DNA from: Clostridium frigidicarnis
GTDB taxonomy: Bacteria; Bacillota; Clostridia; Clostridiales; Clostridiaceae
Length of the DNA stretch: 64,000 bases
Reading direction: 5' to 3'
NCBI RefSeq assembly: GCF_900111985.1
Contig: NZ_FOKI01000003.1
Coordinates: 62,001-126,000 of the forward strand
Part shown: in pieces, positions 43,643-53,912 of the stretch
Numbering within the stretch: position 1 is the first letter of the stretch
Layout of the letters: every line of letters starts with the position of its first letter
Position numbers and translations under genes: made by a program
Notes under the pieces: generated by a model
Seen by the model: the letters and a program-made list of their open reading frames with translations, nothing else
Told to the model about the DNA's origin: nothing
Database searches by the model: none

Positions 43643-44305
43643 TTACCTAGCATTCTTATCTCCGAAAAGTACAAAGAATGTTTTAAAGATAAGCTTAAAA
43701 TCACCTAAAATACTTCTTTCATTTATATATTTTATGTCAAGCTTCATCCATTCTTCAAAACCTATTTCATTTCTTCCCATAACTTGCCAGTAACATGTAA
43801 GTCCCGGCTTAACTATAAATTTTTGTTTTTGCCAAGGTGTGAATTTTTCTACTTCCCTAGGTAAATTAGGTCTTGGTCCAACAATAGACATTTCCCCTTT
43901 TAATACATTTAAAAGTTGTGGAAGTTCATCTATGCTTGTTTTCCTTATGAATTTCCCTACACTAGTTATTCTTGGATCTTCTTTCATTTTAAACATAGGA
44001 CCTGACATTTCATTTTTTTCTAGTAAGGTTTCCTTTAACTCCTCTGCATTAACTACCATTGATCTAAATTTGTACATCTTAAATATCTTTTCATTTCTTC
44101 CAATTCTCTCTTGTGCGAAAAATATAGGACCTTTAGAATCAAGTTTTATTGCAATGGAAATAATTAAAAGCAACGGTGATAAAATAACCAGTCCAAATAA
44201 AGAACCTATAATATCCACTGTTCTCTTAACTATATTAAAAATTATACTTCTTTCAGCATGGGTAACCCTAGTATCCTCATCTCTACACTGACTTATTTTT
44301 TGCAT
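43643..44305 (-). CDS. Priming sugar-phosphate transferase (WbaP/WcaJ C-terminal type), copy 2
   Basis: The 220-residue protein has one membrane helix (about 29-53, KRTVDIIGSLFGLVILSPLL) and a bacterial sugar transferase domain with MYKFRSMVVNAEELK, DPRITSVGKFIRKTSIDELP, PQLLNVLKGEMSIVGPRPNL and KPGLTCYWQVMGRNE. The ending resembles glucose/galactose-1-phosphate transferases of capsule loci. It is a paralogue of the gene at 34067, so two glycan chains may be started independently. It lies 32 bases after secA2. Confidence 0.92.
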   Translation of the reverse strand: MQKISQCRDEDTRVTHAERSIIFNIVKRTVDIIGSLFGLVILSPLLLIISIAIKLDSKGPIFFAQERIGRNEKIFKMYKFRSMVVNAEELKETLLEKNEMSGPMFKMKEDPRITSVGKFIRKTSIDELPQLLNVLKGEMSIVGPRPNLPREVEKFTPWQKQKFIVKPGLTCYWQVMGRNEIGFEEWMKLDIKYINERSILGDFKLIFKTFFVLFGDKNAR

Positions 44306-44337
44306 ACATCTAACACCTCATATCTTGAGAGTAATTT

Positions 44338-46686
44338 TTAATACTTATAAAGACCTTTAATAACATCTGTCTTTATTCCACTTACCATATCATCAAATAT
44401 TCCTGCACTTTGAAGCTTATAAGCCATTGCTGGATCTTGTTGTTTATATGCTTGAAGTCCAATGTATTGCTTTAAATGCTCCATATTTTCAAGATGTTCA
44501 ATCCATCTATTATCAACAGCTTTAAGTATTACAGCCTTTTGTAAATCTTCAAAGGCCTCTTTAAATCTTTCTTCCATAGCATCATATAATGAAAATGCAA
44601 TGTTTTTAAAATAACTTCTTACATCATCTTTTGATTTCATTTCCATTATTTCAGAAAGTGTTTCCTCTTTTAGCTCATCTATCTTAAATAACTCTTTTAT
44701 CTTTTTAATTAAATCTTTAACTTCTTCTTCGATAAACTTTTTATTTTTCTTACCCACTAAAATCTTAGTAACATTTTCTTGTATAACATCTTCAACCATT
44801 GATAAAACTTGTTGTTTTAAATCTTCCTTTAAAATTACCCTATCTCTTTGAGAATATATAACTTCTCTTTGTTTATTTATAACATCATCATATTGTATAA
44901 GATTCTTTCTTGTGTCAAAACTATTTGCTTCAACATTTTTTTGGGCACTTTCTATAGCTCTAACAGTCCAAGCTTCATTAACTTGTGTTTCATCTTCTAA
45001 ATCAAGTTTATCAGTAATCTTCTTAAATTTCTCTGATGTATGAACTTTAATTAAATCATCCTCTAAAGATACGTAAAATGTTGACTCTCCAACATCACCT
45101 TGACGACCTGAACGTCCTCTAAGCTGATTATCTATTCTTCTTGATTCGTGTTTTTCAGTACCAATTATTCTAAGTCCACCAAGTTCTCTTACACCTTCTC
45201 CTAAGATTATATCTGTACCTCTACCAGCCATGTTAGTTGCTATAGTTACAGCTCCCATTTGTCCAGCTTTTGCTACGATTTCTGCTTCCTTAGCATGATG
45301 CTTTGCATTTAATACTTCATGAGGAATTCCTCTTGTTTTTAGCATAAATGATAAAAGTTCTGATTTTTCTATAGAAACAGTACCCACAAGAACAGGTTGA
45401 TTTGTTTCATGGATTCTCTCTATTTCATCAACAACAGCTTTAAATTTTGCAAATTCTGATTTATAAACAACGTCAGAATTATCTATTCTTTTAATTGGCT
45501 TGTTTGTTGGTACAACTATAACATCTAGTGCGTATATTTCTTTAAACTCATATTCTTCTGTTTGAGCAGTACCTGTCATACCTGAAAGTTTTGTATACAT
45601 TCTAAAGAAGTTTTGATATGTTATTGTTGCAAAAGTTTTATTGTCTCCCTCTATTGGCACTCCTTCTTTTGCTTCTATTGCACAGTGAAGACCATCTGAA
45701 AATCTTCTTCCTTCCATTGTTCTTCCTGTAAATTCATCAACTATATAAACTTTATTTTCTTTTATTATATAGTCAACTTCTTTTTGCATAGAATAATTAG
45801 CTTTTAACGCTTGAACAGTGTAGTGCTGAATATGTAAATTATGCACCTCTGTAAAATTTTCTACATTATAAAACTTCTCTGCCTTTTCAACACCTTCATC
45901 TGATAGTAAAACAGATTTAGATTTCTCATCTATAGTAAAATCCTCTTCTATTTTTAAAGTCTTAGCAAAATAATCAGCTAACTTATAATACTCATTTACT
46001 GAAGCACTTCCTCCGGAAATTATAAGAGGGGTTCTTGCTTCATCAATAAGTATAGAGTCCATTTCGTCAACTATGCAATAATGAAGTCCACGTTGAACTT
46101 TTTCTTCCATTTCGTTAACCATATTATCTCTTAAATAGTCAAACCCAAATTCTGAATTTGTTCCATAAGTTATATCACAATTATATGCATTTCTCTTAGA
46201 ATCTTGTGCATCTTGTGGTATTACAACCCCTGTTGTAAGGCCTAAAAATCCATATACTTTACTCATTTCATCTCTATCTCTTTGAGCTAGATAATCATTA
46301 ACTGTAATTACATGAACTCCTTTTCCCTCCAACGCATTTAAATACGCTGGTAAAGTTGCAACTAATGTTTTACCTTCTCCAGTTTTCATTTCTGCAATTC
46401 TGCCTTGGTGAAGTACTATACCACCAATAAGCTGAACTCTATAATGTTTCTTTTTAAGCACTCTCCATGAAGCCTCTCTCAATACTGCAAAAGCTTCTAC
46501 TAATATGTCATCAACTGTTTCCCCATTTTTAAGTCTTTCTTTAAACTCTTCTGTTTTATTCTTAAGTTCTTCATCATTTAATGATGCGATTTTTTCATCT
46601 AATGCATCTATTTTATCTACCAATGGTATTATTCTTTTTACTTCTCGTTCACTATAGCTTCCTATAACCTTCTTAATTATGCCCAT
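44338..46686 (-). CDS. secA2: Accessory Sec ATPase SecA2
   Basis: The 782-residue protein is a full SecA motor. It shows Walker [12 protein letters not shown] (about 100-110), [40 protein letters not shown] (Walker B) and [14 protein letters not shown]. It then has [10 protein letters not shown] and the helical wing ending [20 protein letters not shown]. It is shorter than housekeeping SecA1 and stops at KGLYKY without the C-terminal linker and Cys-rich zinc site, as in clostridial SecA2. SecA2 systems export selected surface proteins. Its location inside the glycan cluster recalls the C. difficile surface-layer/polysaccharide locus and suggests the secreted wall proteins nearby as clients, which is inference. 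Confidence 0.9.
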   Translation of the reverse strand: MGIIKKVIGSYSEREVKRIIPLVDKIDALDEKIASLNDEELKNKTEEFKERLKNGETVDDILVEAFAVLREASWRVLKKKHYRVQLIGGIVLHQGRIAEMKTGEGKTLVATLPAYLNALEGKGVHVITVNDYLAQRDRDEMSKVYGFLGLTTGVVIPQDAQDSKRNAYNCDITYGTNSEFGFDYLRDNMVNEMEEKVQRGLHYCIVDEMDSILIDEARTPLIISGGSASVNEYYKLADYFAKTLKIEEDFTIDEKSKSVLLSDEGVEKAEKFYNVENFTEVHNLHIQHYTVQALKANYSMQKEVDYIIKENKVYIVDEFTGRTMEGRRFSDGLHCAIEAKEGVPIEGDNKTFATITYQNFFRMYTKLSGMTGTAQTEEYEFKEIYALDVIVVPTNKPIKRIDNSDVVYKSEFAKFKAVVDEIERIHETNQPVLVGTVSIEKSELLSFMLKTRGIPHEVLNAKHHAKEAEIVAKAGQMGAVTIATNMAGRGTDIILGEGVRELGGLRIIGTEKHESRRIDNQLRGRSGRQGDVGESTFYVSLEDDLIKVHTSEKFKKITDKLDLEDETQVNEAWTVRAIESAQKNVEANSFDTRKNLIQYDDVINKQREVIYSQRDRVILKEDLKQQVLSMVEDVIQENVTKILVGKKNKKFIEEEVKDLIKKIKELFKIDELKEETLSEIMEMKSKDDVRSYFKNIAFSLYDAMEERFKEAFEDLQKAVILKAVDNRWIEHLENMEHLKQYIGLQAYKQQDPAMAYKLQSAGIFDDMVSGIKTDVIKGLYKY

Positions 46687-46709
46687 GTTAACTAAACCAT
46701 CCTTCTCAG

Positions 46710-47777
46710 CTAATTTTTATTCTCATAAAAAAGCTCCATATACTCATTAAGCTTATGACGCCAACTTATTTTCTTTGACTTATCATACGCGTTTTTAACA
46801 ATGTTTAAATACTTTTCTTGTTTATGAAAAGATGAATCTAGAATTTCTTCTATTCTTCCATAATAATCATCTAATTTAACAATAAATCCACTTTTGTTCT
46901 CATCTACAAATTCACATGCGCCTACATTCTCCGTAATTATAGGTACAGTACCATTGGCCATAGCCTCAACTACAGTCATGTTAAAAGAGTCTAGATAGGA
47001 TAACGCTATTAAAAAATGAGCTCTTTTATAGGCCTCATATAGCTCATCTTTATCTACACATCCGTTGTATCTTATATAATCTTTTCCATGTATAGCCTCT
47101 AAAAAGCTATCAAAGAATACTTTATCATCAAATTTTCCGTAAACATCTAATGTAACTCTATACGGTCTGTTTTTATTATTTAAACTGGTAACTAAATTAA
47201 CCGTTTCTAAAGCACCCTTTAGTTTTTTGACTCCTCCACTCATTATAAGCCTGATCTCTTTTTCCATATGCTTTTCTTTATTCAAATCTATGTAGTCAAT
47301 TAAATCTACCCCATTATGTATAACATAAGTTGGCTTTATCCTTTTTGTGTACTGCAAAATCATAGATTTAGAAAAATTGGAAACGCATATTAAATTTTGA
47401 AAGTTTTTAAGAATATAGCTCTCAAGCCTATAGTAATTTTTCTTATCTAATCCCACAAACTTATCTTCAAGTCTTCTAAAACCATGAACCATCATATAAT
47501 ATTTGTGTTTTTTATGCATCCTTGATAAAAGATAAATTACATAAGGCATTTTAAGACCATCGGAGTTTACACAATAAATATTTTCTTCACTATTTGAAAA
47601 AGTACTCATTATAAATTTAACAGCTCTTGTAAAATTGCCGTTAAATGTTTCAGGACATATAACTTTTATATTGTCCTCTTGTGTTATCTCTTTAACCAAT
47701 GAATTAAATACATTTGTGGGTCCATTTAAGGTATTTAATCCATTATGCCAATTTATAAAATATATATTTTTTTTCAT
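46710..47777 (-). CDS. GT4 family glycosyltransferase
   Basis: The enzyme of about 355 residues starts [20 protein letters not shown]. It has a Rossmann region with [14 protein letters not shown] and a C-terminal domain with [20 protein letters not shown] and [20 protein letters not shown] (EX7E region). The frame opens at 47801, but ATG 47777 has GAGGTGGAATA, and the upstream part overlaps a hairpin. It is the first gene of the 47.8-39.1 kb unit, just before secA2. The donor is unknown. Confidence 0.84.
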   Translation of the reverse strand: MKKNIYFINWHNGLNTLNGPTNVFNSLVKEITQEDNIKVICPETFNGNFTRAVKFIMSTFSNSEENIYCVNSDGLKMPYVIYLLSRMHKKHKYYMMVHGFRRLEDKFVGLDKKNYYRLESYILKNFQNLICVSNFSKSMILQYTKRIKPTYVIHNGVDLIDYIDLNKEKHMEKEIRLIMSGGVKKLKGALETVNLVTSLNNKNRPYRVTLDVYGKFDDKVFFDSFLEAIHGKDYIRYNGCVDKDELYEAYKRAHFLIALSYLDSFNMTVVEAMANGTVPIITENVGACEFVDENKSGFIVKLDDYYGRIEEILDSSFHKQEKYLNIVKNAYDKSKKISWRHKLNEYMELFYENKN

Positions 47778-47800
47778 TATTCCACCTCTATGAAATTGCA

Positions 47801-47825
47801 AAAGGGTATATAATATACACCCTTT
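47801..47825 (-). terminator. Hairpin between the Wzy-like and GT4 genes
   Basis: In minus sense AAAGGGTGTATA pairs with TATACCCTTT around a short loop and is followed by TGCAATTTC, so the T tail is short. It may end the gmd-to-Wzy unit (57-48 kb) or attenuate it. About 175 AT-rich bases lie between it and the Wzy-like stop. Confidence 0.5.
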
Positions 47826-47999
47826 ATCATATTACTATGAGGAATTTTGTCTAATTTCCTTATTGTTTAAATAAAAAACCTAAGAAAATTAAAGTTAATC
47901 TAGTATATTTACACCAATTATCTAATATTAATATAATTTAAAAACAATAAATAGTCAATTTATTATACTAAGTATTCCCAAAAAAAGTGTATACTTTTT

Positions 48000-49403
48000 T
48001 TAACTTTTCACATGTTTTTCATAATAATTTTCTATTAAATAATAAGTAAAGAAAAATAATATTGATAATTTTGGATATTCAAACCAATTGTCAATAGTTA
48101 ATATCATGGCTAAATATATAATTGTAAGCCTATTATTAGGACTTTTTATAAAGAAAATTACTAACAGCGCTATAAACATTATAAACCCTATATAACCAAA
48201 CTCACCCATTATAGATATATATTGAGATGTAGGTTGATCCACTACAGAAAGCCCATATCTTGAATAAAGTCTTGGTTTTATATACTTCCTCATATATTGT
48301 CCATTATATATAGGTAACTTTAATTTATTGTACCAATTAGCATAATATCCACTACTTGTTAGTGCAGCTCTTGATGAATAGCATCCTAGCCCTGCACCCT
48401 TTAAAGCAAAAGATGCATCCTTTTTAGGTACTGTTAGGAATGTGTCTTCGTAATATGCAAATTTCTTTATTTCATCATTTCTAAATTCACTATCAAATAA
48501 AGTACTTTTTATTTGATACTGAATCCATGATGGTGATGTTACATAAAAAACTGCACTTAATCCTATTAATGTAGAAACAATTATAATTCTTAGCTTATTT
48601 GATGTAAATAAAACTGAATATATACCCATAGAAACTACAAATAACATTGTTAATGCTGTTGAAACAGTAAGTATTCCAAATATAAATACTATGGCCATCC
48701 AACCTAATAAATTTTTCTTTTTATTTTCTTTAAATCTCATAAAAAATCTTATAAATGAAAATATAAATAGATTAAACAACATTGGTCCTTGGCTGGTTCC
48801 TAAAGTACCAATCGCCCAATCTCCTATTCTATGTATAATAATCACATCAATATTTAATGGTATATATATTATAAGATGTAAAATCTGTGCCATTATCATT
48901 GTGTTCATAACTTTTTCTAATGTATCCCCATATTCATATGGCTTATAAGCTAAGATTATAAACATTATACAAACAAAAGTAGCATTATAAAAAATGTATA
49001 ATAGTATATTGGCCATAGGAACTCTATTAAGTATAATATTTACAACAATATATATAAAAATTCCCATTATAATATATTTTGTTTTATTACTAAGATTTAT
49101 TTTTCTTTTTCCTCTTATGATTTGACTTAATATATAAACTGTAAGAATTAATGTCATTACCATAGAACTATAATTATCAGCTAATATATATGTATATAAA
49201 GTTAATGAAAGCAAACTCTCCTCAAAAACTTTTCCTCTTTTAACTATCATATAGCCTTCTTTTATTAACATAAGTATAAACCAAGGATATATTAAATTCT
49301 CTTTTCCTGTTATAACAATAAGTAAAGAGAATGGTAAAAACATAAGAAGGTCACTCTTTATAAATTCAACACCACTAAAGAATTTTCTCATAGCTTCTTT
49401 CAA
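48000..49403 (-). CDS. Wzy-like membrane polymerase, copy 3
   Basis: The 467-residue membrane protein has about 12 hydrophobic segments and one long outside loop (about 300-400) with ALKGAGLGCYSSRAAL and GEFGYIGFIMFIALL near the end, as in O-antigen polymerases. The start is TTG 49403, with GGAGGA at 7 bases; the ATG four codons inside is too far from that site. It nearly abuts the GT2 gene (stop 49406), so translation is coupled. It belongs to the fucose sub-cluster. Confidence 0.78.
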   Translation of the reverse strand: MKEAMRKFFSGVEFIKSDLLMFLPFSLLIVITGKENLIYPWFILMLIKEGYMIVKRGKVFEESLLSLTLYTYILADNYSSMVMTLILTVYILSQIIRGKRKINLSNKTKYIIMGIFIYIVVNIILNRVPMANILLYIFYNATFVCIMFIILAYKPYEYGDTLEKVMNTMIMAQILHLIIYIPLNIDVIIIHRIGDWAIGTLGTSQGPMLFNLFIFSFIRFFMRFKENKKKNLLGWMAIVFIFGILTVSTALTMLFVVSMGIYSVLFTSNKLRIIIVSTLIGLSAVFYVTSPSWIQYQIKSTLFDSEFRNDEIKKFAYYEDTFLTVPKKDASFALKGAGLGCYSSRAALTSSGYYANWYNKLKLPIYNGQYMRKYIKPRLYSRYGLSVVDQPTSQYISIMGEFGYIGFIMFIALLVIFFIKSPNNRLTIIYLAMILTIDNWFEYPKLSILFFFTYYLIENYYEKHVKS

Positions 49404-49405
49404 AA

Positions 49406-50164
49406 TTATCTCCTCCCTATTATTTTTTTAATTCCCCCTTTAAATATCTCCCATCTACACATTAATGGAACTTTTCCATACCATCCAATTCCGTTGTACT
49501 TACACACCTTAATAATCTCCTTATTAAACTGAGATAGTATTGACATTGTTTTTGAATCTTCATGTAATCTAAATTGTGCCAGATATGTTGGTATATATTT
49601 TATTTGTCCATGTTCAAGTATTCTAAGCCAAATATCATAATCCATAACACATATTAGATCCTCATTTAAAATCCCACACTTATCAAGATGAGCTTTTCTA
49701 AAAAATGATCCTGGCTGTACCACTGATGGATTATCTTTTAAAAGAGATTCTCTTGAAAGGTTTGGTCTAGAATATCTTCCAAGAACCTGTCCTTTCTCAT
49801 CTATATATTGAACATCACCATAAACAAGACATATGTTTTTATCCTTTAAAAATTCTTCAACTACCATTTCCACATCATGGGGAAGCAAAATATCATCTGA
49901 GCCAATCCAACCAATTATCTCACCTTTACTTAAAGCAAATCCTTTATTGATTGCATTTGTTTGACCCTTATCTTTTTCTGAAACTATAGTTATTTTATCT
50001 TTGTACGGTTCTAAAACCTTTAATGTATTATCCTTTGATTTTCCGTCCATAACTATAATTTCTATATTTTTATAGCTTTGATTTAATATACCTTCAATGG
50101 TTTCCTTAATATATTTTTCTCCATTATAACAAGGTACAATTACTGAAACTAATGGTTTATCCAA
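49406..50164 (-). CDS. GT2 family glycosyltransferase
   Basis: The 252-residue GT-A enzyme has PLVSVIVPCYNGEKYIKETI, IVMDGKSKDNTLKVLEPYKD, KGEIIGWIGSDDILLPHDVE and an extended C-terminal VMDYDIWLRILEHGQIKYIP. This pattern is common in WcaA/WbbD-like transferases of fucose-containing glycans. The start is TTG 50164 with GGGGAG upstream. It lies between fcl and the Wzy-like gene. Sugar and linkage are unknown. Confidence 0.85.
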   Translation of the reverse strand: MDKPLVSVIVPCYNGEKYIKETIEGILNQSYKNIEIIVMDGKSKDNTLKVLEPYKDKITIVSEKDKGQTNAINKGFALSKGEIIGWIGSDDILLPHDVEMVVEEFLKDKNICLVYGDVQYIDEKGQVLGRYSRPNLSRESLLKDNPSVVQPGSFFRKAHLDKCGILNEDLICVMDYDIWLRILEHGQIKYIPTYLAQFRLHEDSKTMSILSQFNKEIIKVCKYNGIGWYGKVPLMCRWEIFKGGIKKIIGRR

Positions 50165-50180
50165 AACATTCTCCCCTTAC

Positions 50181-51122
50181 TTATCTTATATTGTGTGAGT
50201 TTTCTAAGTACCATTTATAAGTGCTTTTAAGACCTTCTTTAAGATCTATTTTATAAGCCCATCCTGCATTCTTAAGTCTTGAAACATCTAAAAGCTTTCT
50301 CATTGTTCCATCTGGTTTTGATGAATCAAACTTAACTTCACCATTATATCCAACAACTTCTTTAATTAGAAGAGCTAAATCCATTATTGATATTTCTTTT
50401 CCTGTTCCCACATTAAAGAAATCATTTCCCTCATAATTGTTCATAAGGTAAATACAGGCATCTGCCATATCGTCTACGTGTAAAAACTCTCTAAGTGGTT
50501 TACCACTTCCCCATACTTCTACAGAGGCAAGATTGTTAACTTTAGCTTCATGGAATTTTTTAATTAACGCCGGCATTACATGAGAATTTTTTAAATCAAA
50601 ATTATCATTAGTACCATATAAGTTAGTTGGCATTACACTTATATAGTTTGTGCCATATTGAGTGTTATAATACTGACACATTTTAAGACCCGCTATTTTT
50701 GCTAATGCATATGCTTCATTGGTTTTCTCTAAATATCCTGACAAAAGATAGTCCTCTTTAATTGGTTGAGGGCATTCTCTTGGATATATGCAAGAACTTC
50801 CTAAAAACATTAATTTTTCAACTTTATTTTCATAAGCTGCTTTTATAACATTACATTGAATCAAAAGATTCTCCATTATAAAATCTGCTGGATAAGTACT
50901 ATTGGCAAGAATACCTCCAACCTTTGCTGCTGCTAAAAAAACATAATCTATATTTTCATTTTTAAAAAATTCATTAACCTTCTCTTGATTGGTTAAATCC
51001 AATTCACTATGGGTTCTTTTAACAATATTGTTATAACCCATATTTTCTAATCCTCTAACTATAGCTGACCCAACAAGTCCCCTATGACCTGCTACGTATA
51101 TTCTACTTTTTTTCTCCATCAT
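50181..51122 (-). CDS. fcl: GDP-L-fucose synthase
   Basis: The SDR enzyme of about 313 residues converts GDP-4-keto-6-deoxymannose to GDP-L-fucose. Motifs are [59 protein letters not shown], the catalytic [16 protein letters not shown] and [10 protein letters not shown]. The open frame reaches 51212, but the first 30 residues are read-through from an R1 repeat. ATG 51122 has AGGGGAG at the right distance and restores the family length. GMD is encoded four genes upstream. The mannose-activation genes are not in this window. Confidence 0.95.
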   Translation of the reverse strand: MMEKKSRIYVAGHRGLVGSAIVRGLENMGYNNIVKRTHSELDLTNQEKVNEFFKNENIDYVFLAAAKVGGILANSTYPADFIMENLLIQCNVIKAAYENKVEKLMFLGSSCIYPRECPQPIKEDYLLSGYLEKTNEAYALAKIAGLKMCQYYNTQYGTNYISVMPTNLYGTNDNFDLKNSHVMPALIKKFHEAKVNNLASVEVWGSGKPLREFLHVDDMADACIYLMNNYEGNDFFNVGTGKEISIMDLALLIKEVVGYNGEVKFDSSKPDGTMRKLLDVSRLKNAGWAYKIDLKEGLKSTYKWYLENSHNIR

Positions 51123-51143
51123 AATTAACACTCCCCTTTTTTT

Positions 51144-51249
51144 GAGTTGAAAATTGATAATGAACAATTGACAATGGTGGTTGATTTTTCTAAACGAAGT
51201 GAAGAAAAACATCCTTCATTCTCAATTGTCAATTGTCAATTGTCAATTT
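51144..51249. repeat. R1 dispersed repeat copy between GT4 and fcl
   Basis: GAGTTGAAAATTGATAATGA, the core GGTTGATTTTTCTAAACGAA, GTGAAGAAAAACATCC and a right arm with three tandem TCAATTG units make this R1 copy. It produces the false N-terminal extension of fcl and touches the stop of the GT4 gene. Confidence 0.72.
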
Positions 51250-52482
51250 TTAATTGTTATAAACCTGAATATGTTTTTCAGCAATAAGTTTCATATTAAA
51301 GTTTTCTTCAACATGTTTTCTTCCCTGTTTTCCAAGTATATTGTCTCTATTATTAGTAAGACAGTATTTTATTCCATTTTTAAAATCTTCTGAGTTCTTG
51401 AATTCTGCCAAATATCCGTTTTCCTTATGTCTTATAAGCTCTGGTATTCCCCCTGTTCTAAATGCTACAACTGGAGTTTCTGAGCTTAAGGATTCCATAA
51501 CCGTTGAATTTAAACTATCTTCTATAGAAGGAACTAAAAATAAATCTGTTCCATTATATATTAAAGCTAATTCTTCTTCTTCACTTATATACCCTGTAAA
51601 AGTTGAAGTTATATTTAGCTTATCAATATTTTCATCATAATCACTACCAAACACAACACAGTGGATTTTATCCTTTAATGAAGGATTTTCTTTTAAAAGA
51701 CTTTTTAAAGCTTCAAGTAAATATTCATATCCCTTGTACTTAACCTTTGTTCCATTAACTGCCCCAAAGGTAAGTATAATTTTACCTTCTGGTAAATTAA
51801 GTTTTTCCTTAGCTATATCCTTATTCATTGGAGCAAAAGTATTTAAATCCAAGGTATTTGATATTTTGAAGGCTTCCTTTCCTTTAAAAACCCTTGATTC
51901 TTTTATACAATCAACGGTCCATTGACCTGGTCCAATTAACTTCATTGGTATGTCCTTAAAAAGTTTATATTTATCCTTTAAAAGCTCCTTAGCATAAACC
52001 TTACCCTTATGATTTACAAGTGGACAGTCTTCACATGAATTAGTAAACTTATCACATCCATATCTTACATGACAGCCACCAGTAAAAGGCCAGCTATCAT
52101 GACAAGTCCAAACAATCGGTTTTCCCATCTGACTTATGTTTTTTATACTTTGGATACTCACAAAAGAATCATTTATCCAATGAAGATGTATAACATCTGC
52201 TTCCTTAACTAAAGGATTATTCTCTATGTTTACTCCTCTATGTCCTAAAGAAAACACTGTTTGTATATCAAACTTACTTTTTTCTCTATCATCAAGCTTT
52301 TTTCTTATTTTCCATTTAACCTTATTTGAAAAGCTATCAACATAAGGTATAACCTGCTTTAAATCATGGAATTTTTCAACTACAAGTATTTTTGAATCAA
52401 CTTCATTTTTTAATAATGCTTTATGAAGTCTATAACAAGCTGACTGTTTAAAAACATTAGTCGTTATGTGCAACACTTTCAT
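51250..52482 (-). CDS. GT4 family glycosyltransferase (WcaC/WcaL-like)
   Basis: The 410-residue GT-B enzyme has VLHITTNVFKQSACYRLHKA and DVIHLHWINDSFVSIQSIKN. A CHDSWPFTGGCHVRYGCDKF Cys-rich loop (with CEDCP) is typical of colanic-acid WcaC-like transferases. The C-terminal LFLVPSIEDSLNSTVMESLS holds the EX7E motif. The start ATG with AAGGAGTGAAGTAA lies inside the end of the flippase gene, a 26-base overlap, so translation is coupled. The WcaC-like loop and gmd/fcl suggest a fucose-containing glycan, inferred. Confidence 0.86.
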   Translation of the reverse strand: MKVLHITTNVFKQSACYRLHKALLKNEVDSKILVVEKFHDLKQVIPYVDSFSNKVKWKIRKKLDDREKSKFDIQTVFSLGHRGVNIENNPLVKEADVIHLHWINDSFVSIQSIKNISQMGKPIVWTCHDSWPFTGGCHVRYGCDKFTNSCEDCPLVNHKGKVYAKELLKDKYKLFKDIPMKLIGPGQWTVDCIKESRVFKGKEAFKISNTLDLNTFAPMNKDIAKEKLNLPEGKIILTFGAVNGTKVKYKGYEYLLEALKSLLKENPSLKDKIHCVVFGSDYDENIDKLNITSTFTGYISEEEELALIYNGTDLFLVPSIEDSLNSTVMESLSSETPVVAFRTGGIPELIRHKENGYLAEFKNSEDFKNGIKYCLTNNRDNILGKQGRKHVEENFNMKLIAEKHIQVYNN

Positions 52483-53758
52483 TTACTTCACTCCTTTTAA
52501 GTTCATATCTAACCTGTATAGGAAGAACTATTGCAGGCATTACCTGGCACACAAAGGTTGCCAACTTAACCCCAAATATTCCATAAGTCTTACCTAAGTA
52601 AATAGATAAAGGTATATTTATTATAGCTCCTATTATAGCTGTATAAAGTTGTACCTCTATTTTCCCCATACCATTTACAATACTACAATATATAGCCGTC
52701 CATCCTTGAACTATTGTGTATAATGCAAATAATATAACTAAAGAAACTGGTATTCCTTTATCATCTCCTAGCCACAAAATCGTTATAGGCTTAAAGAATA
52801 TTGATACACCAATTACCCCTAAAGAAAAAGGAACTAAAAGTAATTTCAATTTAAATAAAATTTTCTTTATCCACTTTACATCCTTCTTTGCATAAGCATA
52901 AGTAACAGCTGACCAAATTGGTATCAATATTATAGAATACATTATGGTTAAATTATTATATACCTTATTAAGAATGTCATATTGAGTTACTTCTGTAAGT
53001 CCTATTAAATTAGCGATAATTAAACTATCTGTTGAGAAAAGTACAAGACCACATAGTTGAAGAAAAAAGAATTTCATTCCAAGGTTTAAGATTGATCCGA
53101 TTGTATCTTTCTTAAATGCACTGATGCTCGGAAACATGCTCCTATGTTTTAAAAAGAATACACCTGACAAAATAACATTTGATAATATCAATGCTACTAC
53201 ATACACAAGAGATATATGTATCAAATTTCCTTTTCCCAATTTACTTATTTCAAATACTCCAAGAAGTAATATTAATGAGTTTAAAACCTGGCCAAAACTC
53301 ACAAGATTACTTTTTTGGTAGGCATATAAAATAGAGTTTATTATTCCACTTATTAAATTAAATGAAAACCCTATAATTATTATGTATAATGCTCCTTTAA
53401 AATCACTATATCCAAAACCAGTTTTAACAAAAACCTTACTTATTAAAAGAGTTACTATACATACAAACACAGAAATTATTCCTATAGTTATATAAGCCGT
53501 TGATATGTAACTCTTTACCTGCTTCTCATCATCTCTAGCAAGAGCTTCTGTTATTCTATTCTTAAGTCCATTACCAATACCCAAATCCCCTATTGCCATC
53601 ATAGAAACAATAGAAAGAAGAGTAGCCCAAAGACCATTCTTCTCATCTCCAAGATACCCTATAGTAATCCTGACCATATAAAAGTTAATAGCAATATTAA
53701 AAAACTTGGAAAAATAATTAATAAGGGTATGAACTTTTAATGTTTTATCTATATTCAT
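52457..53758 (-). CDS. Wzx-like polysaccharide flippase, copy 3
   Basis: The membrane protein of about 433 residues has 12 hydrophobic segments and the MOP layout. It starts MNIDKTLKVHTLINYFSKFF and continues with YLGDEKNGLWATLLSIVSMM and GDLGIGNGLKNRITEALARD. It would export the fucose-containing unit. ATG 53758 with AAAGGTGATAGTT is preferred to the GTG three codons upstream. It overlaps the GT4 gene at 52482. An R1 copy separates it from the preceding GT4 gene. Confidence 0.85.
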   Translation of the reverse strand: MNIDKTLKVHTLINYFSKFFNIAINFYMVRITIGYLGDEKNGLWATLLSIVSMMAIGDLGIGNGLKNRITEALARDDEKQVKSYISTAYITIGIISVFVCIVTLLISKVFVKTGFGYSDFKGALYIIIIGFSFNLISGIINSILYAYQKSNLVSFGQVLNSLILLLGVFEISKLGKGNLIHISLVYVVALILSNVILSGVFFLKHRSMFPSISAFKKDTIGSILNLGMKFFFLQLCGLVLFSTDSLIIANLIGLTEVTQYDILNKVYNNLTIMYSIILIPIWSAVTYAYAKKDVKWIKKILFKLKLLLVPFSLGVIGVSIFFKPITILWLGDDKGIPVSLVILFALYTIVQGWTAIYCSIVNGMGKIEVQLYTAIIGAIINIPLSIYLGKTYGIFGVKLATFVCQVMPAIVLPIQVRYELKRSEVNESVAHND

Positions 53759-53776
53759 AACTATCACCTTTCATAA

Positions 53777-53911
53777 AGTTGAAGGTGGAGAGTTGAAAGT
53801 GGAAAGTGAATGTTGATTTTTCTGCGAAAAATCTTAAAATTAAATTTTAATTGTTAGTTTTTTTAACAAAGTAAAAAAACATCCTTTACTCTCAACTTTC
53901 AATTTTCAACT
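53777..53911. repeat. R1 dispersed repeat, well-preserved copy
   Basis: This 135-bp copy runs AGTTGAAGGTGGAGAGTTGA, core TTGATTTTTCTGCGAAAAAT, AACATCC, right arm CTCTCAACTTTCAATTTTCA-ACT. Its arms are clearly complementary. It fills the gap between two genes of one cluster without a frame. Confidence 0.78.
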
Positions 53912-53912
53912 T

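Noticed and set aside
43839-44291. Rightward 150-residue frame opposite the second priming transferase
   Set aside because: It is antisense to a well-recognised enzyme and composed of biased residues, so it is a shadow frame.
44338-46686. Housekeeping SecA1
   Set aside because: The protein is about 60 residues shorter than typical SecA1 and lacks the C-terminal Cys-rich zinc site, so SecA2 is the better call.
51123-51212. Thirty-residue N-terminal extension of Fcl
   Set aside because: It is read-through of an R1 repeat. The real ATG at 51122 has a strong ribosome site and gives the family length.
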